Shown: positions 45,702 to 52,210, numbered from the stretch's first letter. The stretch: 64,000 nt of DNA from Algibacter sp. L1A34 (GCF_009796805.1 NZ_CP047029.1:2428501-2492500); one strand, 5' to 3'. Numbers and translations: made by a program. Notes: generated by a model from the sequence alone, not told the origin.

Positions 45702-45851
45702 ATTCTTATTTCATTTCGTGCGTTATATGCCGCACAGTTAGTAATTCCGATTGAGTGAGCTTTTCACGTACTACTTGTCAGTCATACGTAACAGTTGCGT
45801 TGTGCTTTGGTCAGTCAGATTTTTATTATATTAGTAAAAAATATATTTTCA

Positions 45852-46298
45852 ATGTCAATCAATCATAATTTAGAAAACTTAACTAGCGAACAAAACCAAA
45901 ACTTAGGGTTAGCTAATACTCTTTTGGATAATCTTAATACCATCAAACCTTCTAATTTGAGAAAGTCTTCATTAAAATATGACGGTAATAAGTTTACTAT
46001 TGTGCAGACAGGTTTTAACCATAAGTTTTTAATAGATGATATTCATTTAGCTATAAAAGGTGATTATCAAGCTCATAAAGACTTTATTTTAAATTCTGTA
46101 CTAAAAGAGATAGACGATTATAATTTCAGTGATAAGAGTATGTCAAAGTATGGTAATATGAAAGTTATGTTAGAATCTATTATGAAATATTACGGTTTTG
46201 ACTGTAGTGTTAGATACCCTTTATATTCTAATAATGAAGATTTTAAAGGCTTTTTAAAAACCCTGAACATTTCTATAGAAAAAGTAACTCTTAATTAA
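45852..46298 (+). CDS. Cassette P: hypothetical protein, 148 aa (reverse orientation)
   Basis: I use the ATG at 45852 (MSINHNLENL) instead of an upstream TTG. The product is soluble, with an N-terminal helix and a mixed alpha/beta body (YDGNKFTIVQTGFNHKFLIDD). No domain is recognised. The frame ends at TTAATTAAGG. GTTATATGC at 45722 is complementary at 8 of 9 bases to GCATACAAC at 46526, so this gene could be a separate cassette fused to the previous one after loss of the repeat between them. Confidence 0.65.
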   Translation: MSINHNLENLTSEQNQNLGLANTLLDNLNTIKPSNLRKSSLKYDGNKFTIVQTGFNHKFLIDDIHLAIKGDYQAHKDFILNSVLKEIDDYNFSDKSMSKYGNMKVMLESIMKYYGFDCSVRYPLYSNNEDFKGFLKTLNISIEKVTLN

Positions 46299-46526
46299 GG
46301 CTCTGTATTTATTTGTTTCAAAGTATTTATGTAGATACACTTATAATCTACTTCACATACACCTTTTTCTGGATGTTCAATATATACTAATTTTCCAAGC
46401 ATAAATCTTGATAAATCATCTCCAGTTATTTTTACAAGGCTTGGTCCAAGTTCAGTATTCATAAGTCATTGTTATTTCAACAACTCTTTTATATACTTCT
46501 ATACTGTATGAGTGGGTTAGTACTTG
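46299..46526. other. Remainder of cassette P, possible broken minus-strand ORF
   Basis: On the minus strand a frame ending at 46295 reads MLGKLVYIEHPEKGVCEVDY and onward for about 35 codons. An apparent better start ~20 codons earlier is in another frame, as if one base had been added. It may be a decayed small gene. Nothing else is recognised. Confidence 0.35.
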
Positions 46527-46666
46527 CATACAACGGTTTTGTGTATGGTTAGTTGCGTGTTTAAGCAACTAATTTAGTAAACAAAAACGAACGCGAGAAA
46601 ATTCCGAAGGAATTTTCCAAATAAGCACTTGCCAAAGCAATTAATTATACACGGTGTTGCCAGTAG
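46526..46666. repeat. attC-like site 16
   Basis: R'' GCATACAAC, outer arms GTGTATGGTTAGTTGCG / GCAATTAATTATACAC, inner hairpin GAAAATTCC-GAA-GGAATTTTC, R' GTTGCCAGTA. CATACAAC pairs with GTTGTATG at 45133. Confidence 0.88.
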
Positions 46667-46669
46667 TTT

Positions 46670-47260
46670 TTATTCCTTTTCGGTCAGTTTTATTTCAATC
46701 GAACTTTCGGGAAAACCTATCAGTTTATTTTCAAAGATATACATTACTCTATCTCTCATTATTAAACTATCCTTTTCTATTTTATAATCATAGTTATTTA
46801 GAAACCGTAATGATAATTTCAGACTGTCTCCAAGTTTTTCATATTCTCCATAATATAGAGTCAAAATAGAATCTTTAGAATGTTTCTTTATTTCTCTTAA
46901 ACTTACTCCATCAGGATTTTTTTCAATGTGTATTATAAAACTTCTGTTATCGTTCGTGAAACTAAATTCCGAATAATCGAATGGATGATTTTCCAACCAA
47001 GAATTCCAAAAGAAAGTAAAAAGTAGGGGACAAATAATTCCGTTAATAAGGAACAAAGCTGAATATCCTTTTTTTATGAAGTATAGAATTATTGCAATCA
47101 ATAAGTTTATTCCGATAGTTATAAATCTAGGGAATGTAATTCCATTAGACATAAATATATTCGGCTCAATATCAGCAACCCATATTTTCAGTAGAAATAT
47201 GTCAATTAATAAAATCAGAACTCCAATTCCGATAAATAATTTTTTTTCTGATTTCGTCAT
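46670..47260 (-). CDS. Cassette Q: membrane protein, 196 aa
   Basis: I use the ATG giving MTKSEKKL rather than the TTG two codons upstream. Three hydrophobic helices fill the N-terminal half (LFIGIGVLILLIDIFLLKIW, FITIGINLLIAIILYFI, ALFLINGIICPLLFTFFW). A soluble beta-rich tail follows (FSFTNDNRSFIIHIEKN, DSLKLSLRFLNNYDYKIEKD). The family is not recognised. The start is close to the pairing box at 47270. Confidence 0.75.
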   Translation of the reverse strand: MTKSEKKLFIGIGVLILLIDIFLLKIWVADIEPNIFMSNGITFPRFITIGINLLIAIILYFIKKGYSALFLINGIICPLLFTFFWNSWLENHPFDYSEFSFTNDNRSFIIHIEKNPDGVSLREIKKHSKDSILTLYYGEYEKLGDSLKLSLRFLNNYDYKIEKDSLIMRDRVMYIFENKLIGFPESSIEIKLTEKE

Positions 47261-47269
47261 TCTCAAATT

Positions 47270-47406
47270 ACTGGCAACGTTGATGTATAAGAATAGTTGC
47301 GGGTTTGTATGCGAGGATTTTCCGAAGGAAAATCAGATGTAGCAAACACGCAACTACCTTTTTTTTAGCACTAAACCGCAATTATTTTTATACGGTGTTA
47401 GGCACA
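47270..47406. repeat. attC-like site 17
   Basis: R'' TACTGGCAAC, outer arms GTATAAGAATAGTTGCGG / CCGCAATTATTTTTATAC, inner hairpin GATTTTCC-GAA-GGAAAATC, R' GTTAGGCACA. Confidence 0.88.
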
Positions 47407-47410
47407 GTTT

Positions 47411-48004
47411 TTATTCTTTTTTTATTTCTCCATTTTCGTTAAACAGAGTTGTTTTTATTAAAATTCCGTCATTGTCATAAACAGAAACTTCTTTAATTTT
47501 TCCGTTTTGATAATATCTTTTTAATTCTCCGATTACAAGTCCGTTTTTAAATTCCGCTTTCAGCCGAATTTTTCCGTTTGAGTAATAATCAGTTTCAATT
47601 CCGTCACAAACCTTTTCGCAATTCATAAACTTATAGTTAGGAATTATTCCAAGTTTTTTAAGTTGTTCCCGACTTGTGCCTTTTTTATAGGAAACATTTG
47701 TCTTTTTTATATATTCTTCGATTCTCGGTTTAACTAAAGTGTCTGAATTTATTAGTTTGTCAATTACAATTTTACGTACTTCTCCAATTTCGGTTGCGAC
47801 AAGTTTATACTCTCCTTTAGTCAGAAGAATTATTGTTCCGTCAAAGTCCGATATATTATACTTGGTTCCGTCCTTTTCAAGATGATAGTAATCACTTCTT
47901 TCAATTTCGTTTGAGCAAGAATCTTTCAAAAATAGATTGAATTTAATTTCTTGACTAAATCCAGAAATGGTAGAAAAAAGTAATATTAAAATCGTTAATT
48001 TCAT
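47411..48004 (-). CDS. Cassette R: exported MORN/YwqK-like repeat protein, 197 aa
   Basis: The signal peptide MKLTILILLFSTISGFSQ is clear. The C-terminal third has MORN/YwqK-type repeats (GIETDYYSNGKIRLKAEF, GELKRYYQNGKIKEVSVY, DGILIKTTLFNENG). The N-terminal part looks like a small carboxypeptidase-regulatory-like beta sandwich (FDGTIILLTKGEYKLVATE). Databases often label such repeats as antitoxin of a YwqK family, but no toxin partner lies in this cassette. The role is more likely in the envelope. Confidence 0.75.
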   Translation of the reverse strand: MKLTILILLFSTISGFSQEIKFNLFLKDSCSNEIERSDYYHLEKDGTKYNISDFDGTIILLTKGEYKLVATEIGEVRKIVIDKLINSDTLVKPRIEEYIKKTNVSYKKGTSREQLKKLGIIPNYKFMNCEKVCDGIETDYYSNGKIRLKAEFKNGLVIGELKRYYQNGKIKEVSVYDNDGILIKTTLFNENGEIKKE

Positions 48005-48017
48005 TGGTCTGTCAAAT

Positions 48018-48157
48018 TGTGCCTAACGGTTACGTATATGGAAAGTTGCGTGTTTGTATGCGAGGATTTTCCGAAGGAAAATCAGCAGCTAGCAAACAAA
48101 GCAACTAAGATTGGTTAAGCTAAAAATAGCAATTTTTTATATACAATGTTGGCAGTA
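48018..48157. repeat. attC-like site 18
   Basis: R'' TGTGCCTAAC, outer arms GTATATGGAAAGTTGC / GCAATTTTTTATATAC, inner hairpin GATTTTCC-GAA-GGAAAATC, R' GTTGGCAGTA. Same boxes as the cassette A start, although the cassettes are unrelated. Confidence 0.88.
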
Positions 48158-48158
48158 G

Positions 48159-48784
48159 TTATTTTTCATTTATTGTTTCTCTAAATTTCAGAATCTCTTT
48201 TTTCAAAACTTCGTCGTTAACCAATTGAATTGATTTATTGATGTTAATTTTAGCATTGCTATCGTCATACAGTTGATAATATGCTCGTGACATATTATAA
48301 TGAAAATAACCTCTTTTTTCTCCACTTCTTTTCAAGACTAATTCCTTTGTTGTATAGGTTCGATTGCTTTATTAAATTCATCGTTTCTTGCTCTTGAAAA
48401 GCCATAATTCAAATAGGTTATTGCATCAAGGCTATCAATCCGCAAAGATTGTTCAAAGTATTCATAGGACTTATCAAAGTCTTTAAGGTCAGCACTTACA
48501 TTCCCTAAAGCATTAATTATAATTGTATTATTAGGTTCTAGTTTATTTGCGGATTCATAAAATCCTCTAGAGCTTTTAAAGTTCAGTTGGGAACTTTGCT
48601 CAATACCTTTGTCAAAGTCAAAAGCAGCTATTGAGTCTTTAATCAGTCCATTTTCAAACGAGTTTTTATAAAACACATTTGTATTTCCGTCTTTTGTTGT
48701 AACAATTTTTTCTTTGTCAGAATAGATATCATTCTTACAGCTCAAAATGAAAATAAAAATTATTAATATGTACAGGTGTTTCAT
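48159..48784 (-). pseudogene. TPR lipoprotein, frameshifted paralogue of cassette F
   Basis: From the ATG at 48784 (MKHLYILI, lipobox ILSC) the frame runs through TPR-like repeats similar to the 37.8-kb protein (LNYGFSRARNDEFNKAIEP), then stops at ~48338. In another frame the match continues: KRSGEKRGYFHYNMSRAYYQ, then a helix ending INEK with a stop at 48159. One base has been gained or lost near 48350. A truncated 148-aa product remains possible. A sequencing error would look the same. Confidence 0.8.
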
Positions 48785-48787
48785 AAT

Positions 48788-48924
48788 TACTGCCAACGTT
48801 TATGTATAAGAATAGTTGCGGGTTTGTATGCGAAGATTTTCCGAAGGAAAATCAGACGTTACAAACACGCAACGACCTTTGATTAAGCACTAAACCGCAA
48901 TTATTTTTATACGGTGTTGCCATT
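48788..48924. repeat. attC-like site 19
   Basis: R'' TACTGCCAAC, outer arms GTATAAGAATAGTTGCGG / CCGCAATTATTTTTATAC, inner hairpin GATTTTCC-GAA-GGAAAATC, R' GTTGCCATT. Nearly the same as site 11, which precedes the other copy of this cassette. Confidence 0.88.
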
Positions 48925-49087
48925 TCGTTGTTTTTCAGAGTTCAAATTATCCGATTAAACTCCGTTTTCCACTTTTCAGCGATTGAGTAAATTCATTCAG
49001 CGTTTTATTCCGCAATATTTTCAATTCCGAAACTAGCTAAATTCTACTCAAAATTCATTCAGCGTTTGAGTGATTATACAGAGTCTT

Positions 49088-49276
49088 TTATTCAGCCGTT
49101 TGCTTTTTATTCCTGAAAATTTTAAAAATTAATGAAGCATTAATAATAAATGCAGGAATTATAAAAACATCTTTAACTGTGTTTATTCCCAGAACGTCAT
49201 ATTGTAAAAATATCATCGAAAGGAAAATAATAATTGTCGAAATTATTAATCCAGTTTTTATGTAATTCATATTCAA
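49088..49276 (-). CDS. Cassette S: small membrane protein, 62 aa (second copy)
   Basis: The protein is identical to that at 41683-41871, with two membrane helices and a basic tail. The surrounding cassette (48916-49403) matches 41511-41998 apart from a few substitutions and a small length change near the gene end. Identical coding sequence with slightly changed flanks suggests recent duplication, possibly by cassette excision and re-insertion near the recombinase. Confidence 0.7.
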   Translation of the reverse strand: MNMNYIKTGLIISTIIIFLSMIFLQYDVLGINTVKDVFIIPAFIINASLIFKIFRNKKQTAE

Positions 49277-49394
49277 TTTGTTTTAGTTAGATTTTCGTAA
49301 AGTTATTCAATTCAGTTTTTTATTCAACGTTTTATTTGTCAAAAATTAGCTTTTTCTAAATTCAGCTTTCCCTTTTCGAGTGCGTTACGCAATG

Positions 49395-49533
49395 AATGGC
49401 AACGTGATTGTGTATGGTTAGTTGCGTGGTTAAGCAACTAATTTAGTAAATAAATCACAGATAGAATATTCCGCAGGAATGTTCGTAAGTCGGCAGTGAA
49501 CCAAGCAATTAATTATACACGGTGTTACCAACT
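49395..49533. repeat. attC-like site 20 (closest to the recombinase)
   Basis: R'' AATGGCAAC, outer arms GTGTATGGTTAGTTGC / GCAATTAATTATACAC, inner hairpin GAATATTCC-GCA-GGAATGTTC, R' GTTACCAAC. Confidence 0.88.
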
Positions 49534-50181
49534 GTGTTTTCTATCTGGGATTCTATAATTTATCGAAATCCTATCTTCAATTTTGACTAACTTCGTTTTT
49601 GCAGGTTTTGGTGTTTGGTTATCCTCTTTTTGATGCGGTTCTGATTCATCAAATTCAATCAGTTCAATATTGGTCTCTGGAATTATATAAACTTGCGAAT
49701 AATCTGTATCGATATCTAATCGACCAAATCTTTTTATATTTTTAAAATAAATAGTCAATTGTTGAATACCATTGTGTCTCATTAAAGTTCCTATTTCAAA
49801 TGTTTTTGAGCTACTTGGATGGTCATTAATTACATAACCATATTTATCAGATTGTTTACTCAAGTCTTTAGTCAGATATAGAGTATCACTAATTTTAATT
49901 TCAATATTTTCCTTTATTCCATAATATAGAAGTTGAATAACATTTGATGTGTCATTTTTAATCGCTATTTGCTTTTCTAATGCATTCAGTTTTATTTTTT
50001 CTTTTCTTTTTTGAGTGAAACTTTCCCATTTTTTAGAGTTAATAGTATCTGAGAGGCTAACAATTCGAGCTGGTTTAAAATCCTCTATTCTAGTTATTTC
50101 TTTATATTCTTTATATTCTTTATTCTGTCCAAATAAATTAATTTGAACAAGAACAATCGATATAAATATAAGTTTTTTCAT
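49525..50181 (-). CDS. Cassette T: exported protein, 218 aa (first cassette)
   Basis: I use the ATG at 50181 (MKKLIFISIVLVQINLFGQ, a clear signal peptide). An open frame runs 31 codons further upstream into the candidate attI but has no such signal. The body has basic and helical parts (ESFTQKRKEKIKLNALEKQ) and beta strands (RHNGIQQLTIYFKNIKRFG). The stop TAA lies inside the cassette end (TTGGTAAC). It is the cassette nearest the recombinase, hence the latest one in an integron model. The family is not recognised. Confidence 0.75.
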   Translation of the reverse strand: MKKLIFISIVLVQINLFGQNKEYKEYKEITRIEDFKPARIVSLSDTINSKKWESFTQKRKEKIKLNALEKQIAIKNDTSNVIQLLYYGIKENIEIKISDTLYLTKDLSKQSDKYGYVINDHPSSSKTFEIGTLMRHNGIQQLTIYFKNIKRFGRLDIDTDYSQVYIIPETNIELIEFDESEPHQKEDNQTPKPAKTKLVKIEDRISINYRIPDRKHSW

Positions 50182-50183
50182 TT

Positions 50184-50343
50184 TTGGTAACGTATTTTTC
50201 TTAAAATTCAGAAAGCGATAAATTCGGATTCGGAACAGGTTTTTGCTTTTCACGAACCACATTGTTGGTAACAATTGTATATAGTTAGTACTAACTATAT
50301 ATCTATTATATGTAGTACTAACTATATATCTATTATATGCGCA
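50184..50343. other. Candidate attI region with tandem 27-bp repeat
   Basis: The region lies between the first cassette and the recombinase stop. A 27-bp unit starting TAGTACTAACTATATATC occurs twice in perfect tandem (50286-50312, 50313-50339). TTGGTAAC occurs at the cassette boundary (50184-50191) and again at 50265-50272 inside a short palindrome. There is no hairpin of the attC-like type. Direct repeats beside an insertion point resemble the accessory recombinase sites of attI. Confidence 0.65.
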
Positions 50344-51471
50344 CTAAGATAGTAAATCTTTAATTTCTGTAAAGGAACTTGTAGCAACATGTGTATAAAT
50401 TTCTGTAGTTTTAGTAGAGTTATGTCCTAAAAGTAATTGAATGTAGCGAATATCTGTACCACTTTCCAGTAAATGCGTGGCAAAACTATGTCTTAACATA
50501 TGGGGAGTAACTCTTTGTTTAATACCTGCATTTTTGGCAGATTTAACAACAATTTGTAATACACTAGAGCTACTGTATGGATTGCCAGGAATGGGATTTT
50601 CAAACAAATATGTTTTAGGTCTGTAAATTTTAAAATACGTTCTCATGTCTTCCAGAACACTTTTGTTGAGAACTGTATAGCGGTCTTTATTACCTTTAGC
50701 TTGTTCAACTCTAATAACCATTCTTTTACTATCAATGTCTTTTATTTTTAATTGTAAGAGTTCATTTCTTCGTAAGCCAGAAGAGTACAATAAGCTTATA
50801 ATACATTTATGTTTTATGTTGTTCGTAAAGTTAATTATTGTAATTATTTCTTCTTTCGATAATACTTTTGGCAATTTAGATTCTTTTCTAGGTCTTTCAA
50901 TAGAGTAGAACCGGTTAGGCATTCCTAAAACCATTTCGTAATAAAATTTAATAGCATTGATAGACATATTAATATATGAATTAGACTTGTCTTCTTTAAT
51001 TAGTTTTTGAAGATAGAGCCTAATATCATTTTCGTTAATACTAAATAATTCCCTTTGTTTATAATGATTAATAAATTTCTCAAAACTATGAACATAGTTT
51101 TTTACTGTGCTATTCGAATATTTTTTTAGTTCTAATTTTTGTAGAAATTCATCAGGACATGTTCTAAAATTTTTTTTTATAGATCGTTCTCTAAACCAAG
51201 ATACATCCGTAGTTTTGTTATCACTATTAAGTTTTCTGTCTTTAAAAAAGTAGTTGCAATTAACCCAGGCAACACCCTTAAATTTTTCAAAAACCAAACT
51301 GACATTAGATTTGTTGTTTAGAATATATACCATATTAAACTCTTTACTCCATTTAGGGTTTGGTAATTCTTTAATTAGAGCTTGAATGACTTTATCTGAG
51401 TTGAATTGTAAGCCAATACATTGTTTTTCTTTAATAAAAAGATGTTTCAATGTGATATGTTTATTTAGCAT
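50344..51471 (-). CDS. Xer/IntI-like tyrosine recombinase at the array end, 375 aa
   Basis: This is probably the recombinase that moves the cassettes. A ~100-residue N-terminal extension is followed by a SAM-like core-binding domain (~103-190). The catalytic domain has R234 (SGLRRNEL), K259 (QAKGNKDR), H324 and R327 (PHMLRHSF), H350 (LLGHNS) and nucleophile Y359 (TEIYTHV). Only ~58 residues separate GNKDR from PHMLRH, against about 100 in IntI1, so the extra IntI segment that clamps unpaired attC bases is missing. It reads in the same direction as the cassettes. A plain Xer-type integrase of the island is the alternative. Confidence 0.88.
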   Translation of the reverse strand: MLNKHITLKHLFIKEKQCIGLQFNSDKVIQALIKELPNPKWSKEFNMVYILNNKSNVSLVFEKFKGVAWVNCNYFFKDRKLNSDNKTTDVSWFRERSIKKNFRTCPDEFLQKLELKKYSNSTVKNYVHSFEKFINHYKQRELFSINENDIRLYLQKLIKEDKSNSYINMSINAIKFYYEMVLGMPNRFYSIERPRKESKLPKVLSKEEIITIINFTNNIKHKCIISLLYSSGLRRNELLQLKIKDIDSKRMVIRVEQAKGNKDRYTVLNKSVLEDMRTYFKIYRPKTYLFENPIPGNPYSSSSVLQIVVKSAKNAGIKQRVTPHMLRHSFATHLLESGTDIRYIQLLLGHNSTKTTEIYTHVATSSFTEIKDLLS

Positions 51472-51562
51472 ATAAATATTTTGAATACAAGGTATTTATA
51501 TGAAACGAAATAGTCGTATCTTAAACGAATAGTATTCGTGTAATACACACTTAAATTTATTT
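51472..51562. promoter_or_regulatory. Divergent promoter region with palindrome
   Basis: This short region serves the recombinase (minus) and the zinc-finger gene (plus). The palindrome ACGAATA-G-TATTCGT lies at 51525-51539, 24 bp before the plus-strand ATG. It may be an operator shared by both genes. Confidence 0.5.
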
Positions 51563-51943
51563 ATGAAATTAAAGAAAAAAGAATGTTTAGCTTGTGGAAA
51601 AGAATTGATTGGACGTTCGGATAAAAGGTTTTGTGATTTGCATTGCAAAAGTTCTTATCATTATCGTAAATCTTTAGAAGAAACTCCTAGGTTTTATAGT
51701 AAAGTAGATAATCAGTTAAAACTGAATCGAAAAATTCTTAAGAACTACAATAAATCTGGAAAAGCAACTATACGAGCATTGACAGTTTTAGGTTTAGGTT
51801 TTAATCCTAGCTTTTTTACACATTATTGGAAAAATGCAAAAGGGGATGTTTATCTTTTTGTTTATGAATTTGGCTTTTTGAAAAAGAAAGAAAATAATGT
51901 TGAAAAATACATTTTAATAAAATGGCAGGAGTATATGGAGTAA
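51563..51943 (+). CDS. Zinc-finger-type small protein, 126 aa
   Basis: The N-terminus carries CLACGKEL and RFCDLHCKSSYHYRK, a four-cysteine/His zinc ribbon like that of the protein at 29899. The rest is basic and helical, with RALTVLGLGFNPSFFTHYW and a C-terminal beta segment (GDVYLFVYEFGFLKK). It is divergent from the recombinase gene and shares its promoter region. Similar small proteins beside both tyrosine recombinases of this island suggest an accessory or regulatory role; the function is unknown. Confidence 0.65.
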   Translation: MKLKKKECLACGKELIGRSDKRFCDLHCKSSYHYRKSLEETPRFYSKVDNQLKLNRKILKNYNKSGKATIRALTVLGLGFNPSFFTHYWKNAKGDVYLFVYEFGFLKKKENNVEKYILIKWQEYME

Positions 51944-52073
51944 TAAAATAATCTATTATATTTTATTCAAATATTTATACAACAAGTGAACATAAAGTTG
52001 AACACAATTCTACAAAACAATAGCACTAAACACCAGTAAAATGGTTTAAAAAATGAAGGTCTCGGAGATCATC

Positions 52074-52110
52074 ACCCAAAGGTCACTGGTTCGATTCCAG
52101 TTCCCGCTAC
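52074..52110 (+). repeat. tRNA 3'-half fragment: putative right attachment site of the island
   Basis: ACCCAAAGGTCACTGG, TTCGATTCCAG and TTCCCGCTAC match the left copy at 27738-27774 with two differences. The anticodon part is diverged. Together the two copies define a ~24.3-kb island with an integrase gene beside the left copy. Neither end has a full tRNA gene. Confidence 0.78.
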
Positions 52111-52210
52111 TAGAAAAATTAAGCCTTTACAGGAATTTGAGAGCTTTTTTATGCCTTGGGCACAACATTTCAAGGATCAAGTAATGTTATAGGAGGCAAC
52201 TCAATTTATG

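Larger units (their letters stand above)
32641..50343 (-). mobile_element. Integron-like gene-cassette array with candidate attI
   Basis: About 20 units lie between 21 related, foldable repeats (one truncated). Most carry a single minus-strand gene starting close to the right end of the unit. Each unit begins (plus strand) with GTTxxxxxxx and ends with the reverse complement of the same 8-10 bases, and this sequence differs between units, as in integron cassettes. The repeats share an outer stem and usually an inner hairpin with TTCC-GAA-GGAA or TTCC-GCA-GGAA. A tyrosine recombinase lies directly at the right end. Two IS110 elements interrupt two of the repeats. Confidence 0.85.

Noticed and set aside
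47411-48004. Toxin-antitoxin pair based on the YwqK-like label
   Set aside because: The protein has a signal peptide and there is no second gene in its cassette, so a toxin-antitoxin reading is not supported.
50182-50274. N-terminal extension of the first cassette gene to 249 aa
   Set aside because: The extra 31 codons would start at a TTG inside the candidate attI and would bury the clear signal peptide that begins at 50181.
32641-50343. Regularly spaced repeats as a CRISPR array
   Set aside because: The repeats are ~130 bp, differ among themselves, and the intervening DNA is 250-1400 bp with genes. No cas genes are present.
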